Shown: piece by piece, positions 9,901 to 17,906 of the stretch | Numbering within the stretch: position 1 is the first letter of the stretch | Layout: every line of letters begins with the position of its first letter | Assembly (NCBI GenBank): GCA_014879575.1 | Contig: JACSRU010000095.1 | Span: 18,968-82,967, forward strand | From: Chthoniobacterales bacterium | GTDB taxonomy: Bacteria > Verrucomicrobiota > Verrucomicrobiia > Chthoniobacterales > Terrimicrobiaceae | DNA length: 64,000 nucleotides | Direction: 5' to 3' | Notes under the pieces: generated by a model | The model's database searches: none | What the model was told of the DNA's origin: nothing | The model's input: the letters and a program-made list of their open reading frames with translations, nothing else | Program-made: the position numbers and the translations under genes

Positions 9901-11784
9901 TTCCGGGCTCGCGCCGATGCCGAGTTAACGCGTGCCATTTATCGGAGGGTTCCAGTAATCATTAAGGAAGCCCGCGACGGCAAACCGGAGAACAATCCGT
10001 GGAGCATTAAGTTTTCGACCATGTTTCACATGTCGAACGACAGCCATCTTTTCCTCAATTCGCCCGATTCCGACGCCGTGCCGCTCTACGAGGCTAAGAT
10101 GATCCACCAATTCGATCACCGCTGGGCCACATATACCCGCACTCCCGAGGGCGAACTCAACACGATCGATGTCACAAGCGTTCAGAAAGCCAATCCTGCC
10201 TTTACGGTCGTCCCACGCTATTGGGTTCCCCGCAGCGCAGTGGCCGATTCCATGCTGAGCAAGCAAGACCCGCTCTATCCGCTTCACATTGCAGCGCGGG
10301 AGAAACGTCGCGATGCCCTCGCATGGTGGTGTCGCTGCTGGCTGTGGGGGCATGAACTCCTGGCTGGACGCGAAGAAGCTGCTTCTCGCCTCCGCAAGGA
10401 GATGGACGATGCCCGTATCGTCAGCCACGACACAATGGAAATCGTCATGGCCCACGAACCCGAGCTCCAGTGGGCCAAACACGCCGCCACCGCATTCCCG
10501 CTCACCGTCGAGGAACAGAGACTCCTCTGGATTCAGATTGAAGCCGACGGAGGGCTTATCTCCAGAGATCCGCGTGTCATTGGAGCTAAAAGTAGCGGGG
10601 AACTCGCGGAAGCTTGGGAGCACGTTACAGAAGAAGTCCTCGCGAGAAGGCGAAAGAAATGGCTTACAGGTTGGCGTCGCAATGCTCGCAACACGGACGA
10701 GCGCTCATTGATTTGTGCCGCAATGCCGGCGCATGGAATTGGTGACAGTATATTTCTTTTTGTGACGCTTCAGGCAGACCACCTGGCGTCCGCATTCCTC
10801 GCGAATTGCAATTCCTTAGTTTTCGATTTTGTAATGCGGCAGAAGCTAGCCGGGAGCAATCTCAGTTTCTACTACTTAAAACAGCTTCCCGCTCTCCCCC
10901 CTGAAGCCTACGCCCCAGCTGATCTAGCCTATATTGTGCCTCGTGTTCTGGAACTGACCTACACCGCTCACGATATGCGTCCGTGGGCGGAAGATGTGGT
11001 CGCCAGTTTCCAGCGACAGTTCCCGCAGCATCCGCCCATCGTCGCCGATCCAACGCATCCCTTTCTTTTCGACGCCGAACGTCGCGCCGTAGTCCGGTCG
11101 GAACTCGACGCCTATTTTGCCAGACTCTACGGCCTCACGCGGAACGACCTCCGCTACATGCTCGATCCCGCGGATACGCATGGCGACGACTACCCGACAG
11201 AGACGTTTCGCGTTCTGAAGAAGAACGAGATCGACCAATACGGCGAATACCGCACCCGCCGCCTGGTCCTCGAAGCCTGGGACCGACTTTTTCCCGAAGA
11301 AATTCCGGTTCGCCCGCCTCGGGTTCCGTTTCAAAAGAAGGACGCCAAGCTCTACGCATCCTTTTTGGTTTATGCCAGTATCACCCGTGCTCAAGGTCGG
11401 GTTCCCCTGCGCCGGATGGTCCGCTCATTCAGCTTGCTCAAGGATCCCAAGCGTCTGGTTTCCAGCCTCGATGCAACTCGAGCGAGCGAAGCCGAGACAT
11501 GGATGGCGACTTTTAAAGAGCCGATTGGAGAAATTCGGCTTCAGGGGATTTTAGAGGAATTGCGCGGACGGGACCAGGTTCGGATTTTGAAAGACGATCT
11601 GGACGAGTTGCTTGTGGTTTTCCGGCAGGGCGCAACAATTCCCACCATCCCCGCAGAAATCCTGGAGGACGCAGAAATTTCGGACCGCGCCGCCCAAATC
11701 GAATTGTCGCAGGAGGCGCCGCAGCCTGAAGAGGAACAGGAGGAGGAAATTCTCGAATATTTTGCTAATGCCCCGATGACCTAA
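6910..11784 (+). CDS. Large N6-adenine DNA methyltransferase, PglX/DrmMI/Eco57I-like
   Basis: A 1624-aa protein starting at ATG 6910, 6 nt after the helicase stop. It carries adenine-methyltransferase motif X region YYTPDALVQELL (about 470), motif I DPACGSAHFLLG (about 514), a second SAM-side segment NPMAIELARTALWLE (about 567) and catalytic motif IV GNPPWERI (about 780). About 450 residues precede the methylase core and about 800 follow, presumably for target recognition, as in BREX PglX and type IIG enzymes. The C-terminal tail is very acidic (EEEQEEEILEYF). No PD-(D/E)XK nuclease motif was recognised, so the protein more likely marks self DNA than cuts. It is likely to methylate host DNA for the adjacent helicases. 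The target site cannot be read from sequence. Confidence 0.87.
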   Translation: MSRRHPDSLIFDTIRLEGGLFVPALLEKAARGDHSEQAAADYQLPKGLSLADEQGRAFRIAGALWKNFDPVRARKDVDALKATVGFASELLRDALDYSDFTLCPTPVEIQGRHFPITALSRGRVPVIVAPHDLDLDTPDERFAVIGSGTRRKSAYQLAQQFLNASADCTWALVTNGRQIRLVRDSDTLTRPAYLEFDLELILANDRYADFAALWRIVHSSRAGTSETDGEACVWERWKLEGEAQGERVRAGLRIGVQDALLALGTGFLEANGNDQLRRRIESGDLTKDSYFQQLLRLVYRFLFLFTVEERGLLHAPDDSVEAREARGIYAKGYALRRLRDRSLRRAGFDRFTDLWAGIKIVFRGLASGEPRLALPALGGLFAVTQCPDLDAAALENRALLTAMRHLRWSVGTGALAAVDYRNMGPEELGSVYESLLELIPTIERPAWQFGFLGITDEGSSDGNARKTTGSYYTPDALVQELLASALDPVIAARIAARPEDPTTALLELTVIDPACGSAHFLLGAARRIAEKLAELRAVEGAVRPEDYRHALREVIAHCVYGVDRNPMAIELARTALWLEGYDPGQPLSFLDHHLVCGDALLGLIDFKQLEAGIPNDAFKPLSGDHAETCRKLAAENRVALKDLASRLRDKSARLFDTEEVEDVFAALSALEAMPDATTAEVDAKKAAYDAFRSRVGETTLAQAADLTAAAFLTPKEGPADVETCPTTLTLLQTLFPQKGEATPADTLARAHALCREARVLHWPLTFPQVFGRGGFDCVLGNPPWERIKLQEEEFFASREPLVASARNKAERGQRIRWLSEGSLAYHIHQIDVPPEGDKAERALYREFITARRLAEAMSVFAHVDGDEGGRFPLTGVGDVNTYALFAELFKQVTQPAGRAGFIVPMGIATDDTTKAFFASVISQRRLAQLIGLFEIRAWFPATDDRKAFCLITLGHSDKSRFIFDVKAIEDLQQDAKWIELPPEDLILINPNTRTCPVFRARADAELTRAIYRRVPVIIKEARDGKPENNPWSIKFSTMFHMSNDSHLFLNSPDSDAVPLYEAKMIHQFDHRWATYTRTPEGELNTIDVTSVQKANPAFTVVPRYWVPRSAVADSMLSKQDPLYPLHIAAREKRRDALAWWCRCWLWGHELLAGREEAASRLRKEMDDARIVSHDTMEIVMAHEPELQWAKHAATAFPLTVEEQRLLWIQIEADGGLISRDPRVIGAKSSGELAEAWEHVTEEVLARRRKKWLTGWRRNARNTDERSLICAAMPAHGIGDSIFLFVTLQADHLASAFLANCNSLVFDFVMRQKLAGSNLSFYYLKQLPALPPEAYAPADLAYIVPRVLELTYTAHDMRPWAEDVVASFQRQFPQHPPIVADPTHPFLFDAERRAVVRSELDAYFARLYGLTRNDLRYMLDPADTHGDDYPTETFRVLKKNEIDQYGEYRTRRLVLEAWDRLFPEEIPVRPPRVPFQKKDAKLYASFLVYASITRAQGRVPLRRMVRSFSLLKDPKRLVSSLDATRASEAETWMATFKEPIGEIRLQGILEELRGRDQVRILKDDLDELLVVFRQGATIPTIPAEILEDAEISDRAAQIELSQEAPQPEEEQEEEILEYFANAPMT

Positions 11785-11798
11785 ACCCCATTCACCCC

Positions 11799-13856
11799 AT
11801 GAAACCCGTGCAACAAGAGCTTCGATTCGAGTGGATGACCAAGCCTTTCAAGGTGGATCCCGCCAAGCGGACACCAGGATTTTGGATTCAGGATCTGCTA
11901 TTGCTTGAATCGATCACCGACCCGGGCGCCCATAAAATTCGGCATTTTCGATTGCATCGAGGACTCAACATTCTCTGGGCAAAACCCTTCGATCCAGATG
12001 CGGCGGACGCGGGAAACGACGAGTCGTTCTCAGGACATGCGGCAGGGAAGACGCTTTTTTGCCGGATGCTGCGCTACCTCCTCGGTGAACGGCATCTTGG
12101 AAACGAAATCGTTCAGGAAAAAATCGCGTCCAACTTTCCCAACGGTTGGGTTGTCGGGACGATCTTTATCGGCGAAACACCGTGGCTCGTGGGTCGTCCT
12201 TTCGAGGGAAAGCGCGGCCAATTCTCAGTCAAAGGGATGACGGTGGATGAGTTCCTCCAGAACTCAGAGCCGGAGAAAGAAGACTTCGATAAGTTTGAGG
12301 CCGCGCTCAATGAGGAGGTCATGCACCCGCTGAAAGTGCGGGCATTTCCAGACCGCCCGGGAGAGTTTATCTTCCAGCATTGGTTGCCGTGGCTGTCCCG
12401 CGACCAGGAGGCGCGTTTCGGAAGCGCGTCCCAATGGCGCGAGGCGTCCAGCGGGGCTGAACCGCTTCTCACGGATTCTGAAGAACGCTCATTTCTCGTT
12501 CGCGCGATTCTGAATCTTATCGATCCTGAAGAAAAAAAGGAACTGGCCCACAATGCCAATCTGGTGAGAGAGCGCGACAAGCTTCGCGGGCGTATTCCAA
12601 TCCTGGAAGATCGCGCGGGGACCGATCTTGCAAAACTTCGCACGGGGCTGAAATCATCCGGCCTCTCAGACGAATTCGCGGAGTCGCTTTCGCTGGAGGA
12701 CGACCTGCTCGTTCCGACGATCAAAGCGAAGCTGGATGAAAAGCTGCGTGGCGTGCGGGCGTTGATCGAAGACATCCCCAGCGCGCGGGATGTGGATAAG
12801 CTACAAGTCAGTCTGACCCGCGCGACCGTAACCAGAGCGGGATTGGAACGCGACCTGACGGAGCTGGAGAAAGGGCTGGAAAAGCTGAACGCGGATTGGG
12901 CGAATTTTTCCAAACAAAAGCAGACCGAGGAGATGGGTAGCCATTTCGAGAAGCTTCCGATTCCTCCGGGGTATTGCGGCGCTCCGATTCCATTGGCCGG
13001 AGCACAGCAGCCACCGTGTCGCCTCTGGCAGGAATGGTCGAATCTCCCCGTAGACGCAAAGACCGGAGGCCCTTCCCTCGAGGCTTACAATCAAGAGATG
13101 GGGCGACGAGTGGCGCAGCAGCGATCTCAAATCGAGGCAAAAAAGCAGGAAATCAGTATGGCGAGTTCGTCCGAAACGACGGCCCAGCAGGCGTTAGGCG
13201 ACGCGAACGAGAAGCGCCACAATCTTTTTGCCTATCTCAAAACGCAGGAAACAACCTTTCAAGGGCTCATCGGGCTCGCAGAAAGCGCCCAGAGCGCCCA
13301 CAAGGAGTTAAAAACGAGCCAAACCCAGCTCGAGAAAAAGGACGACGCAATCGACGAGTCCTACAAGAAGCAACAGGAGATTCGGGACAAGCAAAAGGGG
13401 GAGTTCTCCATATTTTCGGGCTACTTCGAGGGAATCTGCCAGCACGTCTTGGGACGCGTGATTCATGGCTCGGTGCTCACCCGCAAAAGGCTCCTCCAAT
13501 TGGACCTCAGCGACCGGGGACCTCTCACCAGCGCAGCAATCGAGACCATCAAGGTTCTGGCCTTGGATCTAGCGGCCGTCTGGTATTCGGCTGAGGGAAA
13601 GGGATTTCATCCGGGATTTTTGATTCACGATGGCCCTCGGGAAGCAGACATGGACGCATGGATATACCGCCGCTTTTTCACTTTCGTCACCAAACTCGAA
13701 GCCGCCTACGCCACCAGCCACGAGCCCGCGTTCCAATACATTATCACCACCACAGAGCCACCTCCCGAAGACATGCAACAGGGTAGATGGCTGCTCGAAC
13801 CAACCTTGAGTGCGCAGAAGGCGGACGAGAGACTGCTGAAAACGGACTTGAAATGA
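11799..13856 (+). CDS. SMC/RecN-like ATPase with central coiled coil
   Basis: A 685-aa protein starting 14 nt after the methyltransferase, so probably the fourth gene of the same defence operon. The N-terminal lobe carries a Walker A SGHAAGKTLFCR (about residue 76). The C-terminal lobe carries a hydrophobic Walker B-like strand GFLIHDGPREADMD (about 605). Between them lie long charged heptad-rich stretches (about 250-530) interrupted by a CG/CR-containing segment around 385-400. That split-ATPase plus coiled-coil layout is typical of SMC, RecN and Rad50 proteins. SMC-like ATPases act in Wadjet, Zorya-type and other defence systems, but I do not recognise this particular family. Role by inference: DNA sensing or loop engagement for the helicase/methylase module. 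Confidence 0.75.
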   Translation: MKPVQQELRFEWMTKPFKVDPAKRTPGFWIQDLLLLESITDPGAHKIRHFRLHRGLNILWAKPFDPDAADAGNDESFSGHAAGKTLFCRMLRYLLGERHLGNEIVQEKIASNFPNGWVVGTIFIGETPWLVGRPFEGKRGQFSVKGMTVDEFLQNSEPEKEDFDKFEAALNEEVMHPLKVRAFPDRPGEFIFQHWLPWLSRDQEARFGSASQWREASSGAEPLLTDSEERSFLVRAILNLIDPEEKKELAHNANLVRERDKLRGRIPILEDRAGTDLAKLRTGLKSSGLSDEFAESLSLEDDLLVPTIKAKLDEKLRGVRALIEDIPSARDVDKLQVSLTRATVTRAGLERDLTELEKGLEKLNADWANFSKQKQTEEMGSHFEKLPIPPGYCGAPIPLAGAQQPPCRLWQEWSNLPVDAKTGGPSLEAYNQEMGRRVAQQRSQIEAKKQEISMASSSETTAQQALGDANEKRHNLFAYLKTQETTFQGLIGLAESAQSAHKELKTSQTQLEKKDDAIDESYKKQQEIRDKQKGEFSIFSGYFEGICQHVLGRVIHGSVLTRKRLLQLDLSDRGPLTSAAIETIKVLALDLAAVWYSAEGKGFHPGFLIHDGPREADMDAWIYRRFFTFVTKLEAAYATSHEPAFQYIITTTEPPPEDMQQGRWLLEPTLSAQKADERLLKTDLK

Positions 13857-13940
13857 AACCAACGCACGTCCCGCCTCACTATCACAACAGGAGTTCAGTT
13901 GGTGTTTGATTGAGACTATAAAAATTCCGCACCACCTAAA

Positions 13941-14621
13941 ATGGCACCAAAGAAGAAAACCAACCCAAAAGCGACGGAGCCGCCGCGCCTCAAGATTCTC
14001 GTTTCGTCTGCCGTGGTGGATTGGGACGAATTGCTGGAGAGCATCTATGCCCTTCTGGAAACCTACGGCTACGAGGTGATCATGTCCCACAAGGGCACTC
14101 TACCGGTGGAGCCCTCCGTGTCCGCCATGGACTCCTGCCTCAAGGCTGTTGAGGATTGTGATTTGTTTCTGGGCGTCATCCTTCCGCGATATGGTTCGGG
14201 AAAAGAGGACAAGGATGGTCTTTCAATCACGCACCGAGAGGCAATCCGAGCGATTGAACTCAACAAGCCGAGATGGTTTCTCGTGCATGAGCATGTTTCC
14301 GTCGCCCGTGAGCTGCTGAGGCCGTATCGGGACGAAAAAATCAAAGACCGTTTCACCCTCAAAAAGGGAATCGAGTTTGGGAGCACCCGCATTCTCTCGA
14401 ATCTCCGCGTGTTGGACCTTTTCGAGCTGGCAATGCGACACGACATCCCCGAGGTCAAGGATCGCAAGGGCAACTGGGTGCAACCTTACACGTCGGAGGA
14501 CGACGCCCGGCTTTTTGTGTCAGCCCAGTTCCGCCGCTACCGGGAGATGTCCGAGAAGTATCTACCGAAACTGAAGGACACGGCTGCGATTCGCGGACGG
14601 ATCAAAGGAGGCAAATCATGA
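13941..14621 (+). CDS. DUF4062 domain protein
   Basis: A 226-aa soluble protein. After a basic tail (KKKTNPKATE), residues about 15-110 match the DUF4062 pattern: LKILVSSAVVDWDELLESIY, a GYEV segment, then CLKAVEDCDLFLGVILPRYGSG and ITHREAIRAIELNKP. Family knowledge: DUF4062 domains adopt a TIR/SLOG-like Rossmann fold, are common in defence loci and are suspected nucleotide-binding or NAD-processing sensors. Activity is unproven, and I cannot point to a certain catalytic glutamate. An 84-nt gap separates it from the ATPase gene, and it overlaps the AlbA_2 gene by ATGA, so those two are probably one functional unit. Confidence 0.75.
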   Translation: MAPKKKTNPKATEPPRLKILVSSAVVDWDELLESIYALLETYGYEVIMSHKGTLPVEPSVSAMDSCLKAVEDCDLFLGVILPRYGSGKEDKDGLSITHREAIRAIELNKPRWFLVHEHVSVARELLRPYRDEKIKDRFTLKKGIEFGSTRILSNLRVLDLFELAMRHDIPEVKDRKGNWVQPYTSEDDARLFVSAQFRRYREMSEKYLPKLKDTAAIRGRIKGGKS

Positions 14622-15988
14622 CCAAGGCGATCGAAAAGCTCCTCGAACAACCAGAATCCGAAACACTGGAGTTCAAGACGGGGAAGGTAAAACCAGCACA
14701 ACTTGGAAAAGTCGTTTGCGGTATGCTCAATCAACACGGTGGCGTGATTTTGTGGGGCGTGGATGACGAGGGAAGTCCGACCGGCATTACCGATGCCGAG
14801 GCTCGAGCCGTCGAGTTGAATAATTTCCTCATGCCCCGGATGAACCCGCGCCCGCTTTTCTCGGCCACGGCCCACCGGATTCGAGGGAAGGAAATTGTCG
14901 CCATCGACATCCCCGCCGGGACGGAAAAACCTTACGCATTCGAGCGGGAGTTTTGGGTCCGTCTCGGCTCGTCCACGATGCGCGCCGCCCCCGAACAAAG
15001 CTCCCGGATGGTGGAACGCAGCGCAGTCGCGCTCGATCGCTGGGAACGAGAACCGCATCCCGGGTTCGATCTCACGGACTGCGACAGTGCCGAATTGAAG
15101 GAGGCACGGGATGAAATCATCAAGGCCGGACGATTCGGCATTGATGTTCCTGCCGCCGATGTGGAACTCCTCGCCAAGTTGTATCTGCTAAAGAGCGGCC
15201 AGCTCACCAATGCCGCAGTCGTCCTGTTCGCGGCCAATCCTTTGGCATGGGCGCCGAATCTCTCGGTGAGAATCACCAGTCACATCCAAGGGGGGGAGGC
15301 GACTCACGACCGGATCCTCGAGGGTCCCGCCATCCGTATCCTGCGGGAGGCGGTGGTCGTGATCCAGCAACGGACCGGCCGCTCAATTGCCTTTCCCAAG
15401 GGACAGCTCGAACGCGAAGAACGCTCCGCCTATCCGCTTTACTCGCTTCGGGAAGGGTTGGTAAACGCCATGGTTCACCGGGACTACGAGACATCCGGTA
15501 TCGGCGTGCTGGTCAGGATCTACGAAGATCGCCTGGAAATCGCCAACCCCGGCCAATTACCAGACGGCTGGACTGGTCAGGATCTGGGCCGGAAGGTCGA
15601 ATCTCATCCCCGGAATCCCGACATCGCCCGGGTCTTTTATCTCCGAAAACTCATGGATCAACTTGGGCTGGGAACCCAGCGCATTGTGGACGAGTGCGTG
15701 TCCGGCGGAGCGAAATCTCCGAAATGGAAGCAAGAGAAGCACACTGTGACGCTCACCCTGTTCCCGGCACCCGAGTTGTCCGAACAGACGGCGCTGAATC
15801 CCAGACAGATGGAGTTCCTTAATTCCTTAAAGCTGGGAGCCCCTTTCAAGGCCGCTGACTACGAGAAGGCCACCTCGGTGAGCGCCCGCCAGGCTCGTCG
15901 TGATTTGGCCGAGTTGGAACGGATCGGCGCGCTCAAACGCACTGGCGCTGGACCGTCCACCGCCTACCAGCTCACCAGGAAACTCTGA
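14618..15988 (+). CDS. AlbA_2 (Schlafen-like, divergent AAA-4) protein with RecG-type C-terminus
   Basis: A 456-aa protein. The N-terminus has the AlbA_2/divergent AAA-4 hallmark: ESETLEFKTG then GMLNQHGGVILWGVDDEG (residues about 10-50), followed by VAIDIPAGTEKPY. A middle HATPase-like region reads EGLVNAMVHRDY...RIYEDRLEIANPGQLP (about 275-315), typical of the RecG-related family that joins these domains. The C-terminus looks like a winged helix (SARQARRDLAELERIGALKR). Family knowledge: AlbA_2 proteins are found in regulators, Schlafen-type nucleases and defence systems. The ATGA overlap with the DUF4062 gene suggests sensor/effector pairing, which is inference. Confidence 0.78.
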   Translation: MTKAIEKLLEQPESETLEFKTGKVKPAQLGKVVCGMLNQHGGVILWGVDDEGSPTGITDAEARAVELNNFLMPRMNPRPLFSATAHRIRGKEIVAIDIPAGTEKPYAFEREFWVRLGSSTMRAAPEQSSRMVERSAVALDRWEREPHPGFDLTDCDSAELKEARDEIIKAGRFGIDVPAADVELLAKLYLLKSGQLTNAAVVLFAANPLAWAPNLSVRITSHIQGGEATHDRILEGPAIRILREAVVVIQQRTGRSIAFPKGQLEREERSAYPLYSLREGLVNAMVHRDYETSGIGVLVRIYEDRLEIANPGQLPDGWTGQDLGRKVESHPRNPDIARVFYLRKLMDQLGLGTQRIVDECVSGGAKSPKWKQEKHTVTLTLFPAPELSEQTALNPRQMEFLNSLKLGAPFKAADYEKATSVSARQARRDLAELERIGALKRTGAGPSTAYQLTRKL

Positions 15989-16149
15989 TCCGGCCAAAAT
16001 CCGGCCATATCTGGACAAGCCCATGCCACCACTTAATTTTGAGATGCTCCGAGCCGAAAACGAAGGCGGCATCGCTCTTTTCATCAGGCATTTACATGAC
16101 TTTCAGAGAAGAGGCGTAAATCCGGCCAGAATCCGGCCATATCCGGCCA
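15988..16149 (+). repeat. Two copies of a ~36-bp triple iteron (ATCCGGCCA units)
   Basis: Block A begins at 15988 with ATCCGGCCA at 15988 and 15999 and a degenerate ATCTGGACA at 16009. Block B begins at 16120 with ATCCGGCCA at 16120, 16131 and 16141. Unit spacing is 11 then 10 bp in both blocks, and the flanking bases are similar (AAGCCCAT and AAGGCATA). The blocks lie just after the AlbA_2 stop and 39 bp before the DUF262 start. About one helical turn between units suits cooperative binding of a regulator. The alternative is the remnant of a small duplicated coding segment. Confidence 0.7.
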
Positions 16150-16157
16150 AGGCATAA
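16023..16157 (+). CDS. Possible 44-aa small ORF between the iteron blocks
   Basis: ATG 16023 opens a 44-codon frame (MPPLNFEMLRAENEG...) ending at TAA 16157. Its amino-acid composition (IALFIRHLHDFQRRG) looks protein-like. The 3' end runs through iteron block B, which then encodes ARIRPYPAKA. Block A just upstream would read AKIRPYLDK in the same frame. There is no clear ribosome-binding site and no recognised family. It could be a real microprotein or a fragment left by duplication. Confidence 0.25.
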   Translation: MPPLNFEMLRAENEGGIALFIRHLHDFQRRGVNPARIRPYPAKA

Positions 16158-16187
16158 ATCCACCCCAAATTACCCCTCCCGCAATTT

Positions 16188-17906
16188 ATGGCCAAGACCG
16201 AAGCGACCGTCGAAGAACTCGTCAGCATGATCGAGCGGAGCAAGCTCCGCCTGCCGGAAATGCAGCGTCGATACGTCTGGCGCTCTACTCGGGTTCGTGA
16301 CCTTCTCGACTCCCTTTATCGCGGTTATCCATCCGGGGCGATTCTCGTTTGGGAAACCGACGAAGGGGTGCCCTTGCAAGACATGGCGATCGCGCAGGAA
16401 GGCGGGAACATCGGTTCCTCCCAACTGCTGTTGGATGGTCAGCAGCGGCTCACCTCGCTATCTGCCGTGATCCGCGGCATCCCGGTGGACGTTCGCGGCA
16501 GAAAACGGCCAATCGAGCTGCTTTTCAATTTGGACCATCCAGAGAAGCTCGCCTTCGTCACCGAGGTCGATGAAGACGGCGACGAGGAGGAAACCGAGGA
16601 AGATGACGAAGACGGAATCGATGAGGAGAACCCGGATTCGTCGGAAGATGAGCTCCAGAAACGGTTCAACAAAATGACCTTCGTGGTGAGCACCCGGAAA
16701 TTGGAGCAGCTTCCAACCTGGGTAAAGGTCACGGACGTTTTCAAATCCGACAGCGACACTCCATTTCTCAAGCGAGCGGGCATCACTGGATTCGACGATC
16801 CCCGTTACGAAAAATACTCTCAACGGTTGGCCCGCCTTCGTGGCATCAAGCGGTATTCCTACCGGATCGACGTGCTGGAGCGGACTCTCGATTACGATGA
16901 GGTCACCGAGATTTTCGTGCGGGTTAACTCACTCGGTGCAAAATTGCGTAGCTCGGATCTCGCTCTGGCCCAGATCACCGCCAAGTGGAGAAATTCCCTC
17001 GCCGAATTTCAATCCTATCAGAAACAATGCGCCGGGCAGGGATTCGACCTCGATCTGGGTATTCATCTCAAAAATCTCGTGGCATTCGCGACGGGACAAT
17101 CCCGCTTTCTCACCGTGGGGAGATTGTCACTGGAGGCACTCCAAACCGCCTGGAAAGAATGCCGGGAGGGTATGGACTTCGCGCTAAATTTTCTGCGAAG
17201 CAACACCGGCATCGACAGCCCCGCGCTGCTCTCGTCCCCTTTTCTCCTCGTGACACTCGCTCTGTTCGGCCATCGAAGAAAATACGATGTCTCGCCTCAG
17301 GAGGAAGATCGCCTGAAATTCTGGTGTCTGCTCGCCAATGCCAAAGGCCGATATTCCCGGGGCTCGAGCGAGACGATTCTGGATCAGGATCTCGCCATTC
17401 TTCGAAACGGCGGCGCGGAAGATTTGATCGATCGACTTCGTCAGCAAGTGGGACGGCTGGATATTGCTCCGGAAGAGTTGGAGGGACGAAATCAACGGAG
17501 CGCGCTGTTCAAAACAATGTTCCTGGCATTTCGCGCTGCGGGTGCCAAAGACTGGAAGTCGCAGCTTTCCATCGCACTCTCTCATTCCGGAAGCCAGCAC
17601 CGCCTCCAGTTTCATCATATTTTTCCGAAGGCTGTTCTGAAGGGCAGCTACACGGCAAGGGAAGCGGATGACATCGCAAACCTCGCCTTCATCGGTGGGA
17701 AAACCAACCGGGTGATCAGCGACAAGGCGCCGGCAATCTACTTTCCAAAAATCCTGGAAAAAACAGGACTGGAGGCGTTCTCGTCCCAATGCATCCCCAC
17801 CGAGGAAACCCTGCTCACGTCGGACGCCTATAAAAAGTTTCTCAGCGAACGCCGCAAACGGATCGCTGACTGCTTGAATCACTTTCTTGGCGTCACACCG
17901 ACATGA
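16188..17906 (+). CDS. DUF262-DUF1524 protein, single-chain GmrSD-type nuclease
   Basis: A 572-aa protein. The N-terminal ParB-like DUF262 domain has RLPEMQRRYVWRS (residues about 25-37) and the DUF262 signature LLLDGQQRLTSL (about 84-95). A highly acidic insert of Glu/Asp runs from about 126 to 160. The C-terminal DUF1524 His-Me nuclease carries HRLQFHHIFPKAVL (about 471) and the downstream NLAFIGGKTNRVISD. Family knowledge: GmrSD and BrxU enzymes are type IV restriction endonucleases that hydrolyse NTP and cut modified (for example glucosylated hydroxymethylcytosine) phage DNA. That would complement a methylation-based system, which ignores modified DNA. The ATGA overlap with the HNH gene couples the two. 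Confidence 0.85.
   Translation: MAKTEATVEELVSMIERSKLRLPEMQRRYVWRSTRVRDLLDSLYRGYPSGAILVWETDEGVPLQDMAIAQEGGNIGSSQLLLDGQQRLTSLSAVIRGIPVDVRGRKRPIELLFNLDHPEKLAFVTEVDEDGDEEETEEDDEDGIDEENPDSSEDELQKRFNKMTFVVSTRKLEQLPTWVKVTDVFKSDSDTPFLKRAGITGFDDPRYEKYSQRLARLRGIKRYSYRIDVLERTLDYDEVTEIFVRVNSLGAKLRSSDLALAQITAKWRNSLAEFQSYQKQCAGQGFDLDLGIHLKNLVAFATGQSRFLTVGRLSLEALQTAWKECREGMDFALNFLRSNTGIDSPALLSSPFLLVTLALFGHRRKYDVSPQEEDRLKFWCLLANAKGRYSRGSSETILDQDLAILRNGGAEDLIDRLRQQVGRLDIAPEELEGRNQRSALFKTMFLAFRAAGAKDWKSQLSIALSHSGSQHRLQFHHIFPKAVLKGSYTAREADDIANLAFIGGKTNRVISDKAPAIYFPKILEKTGLEAFSSQCIPTEETLLTSDAYKKFLSERRKRIADCLNHFLGVTPT

Noticed and set aside
2-13856. Classical BREX system
   Set aside because: The large methyltransferase resembles PglX, but no pglZ, brxC or brxL was found in the window.
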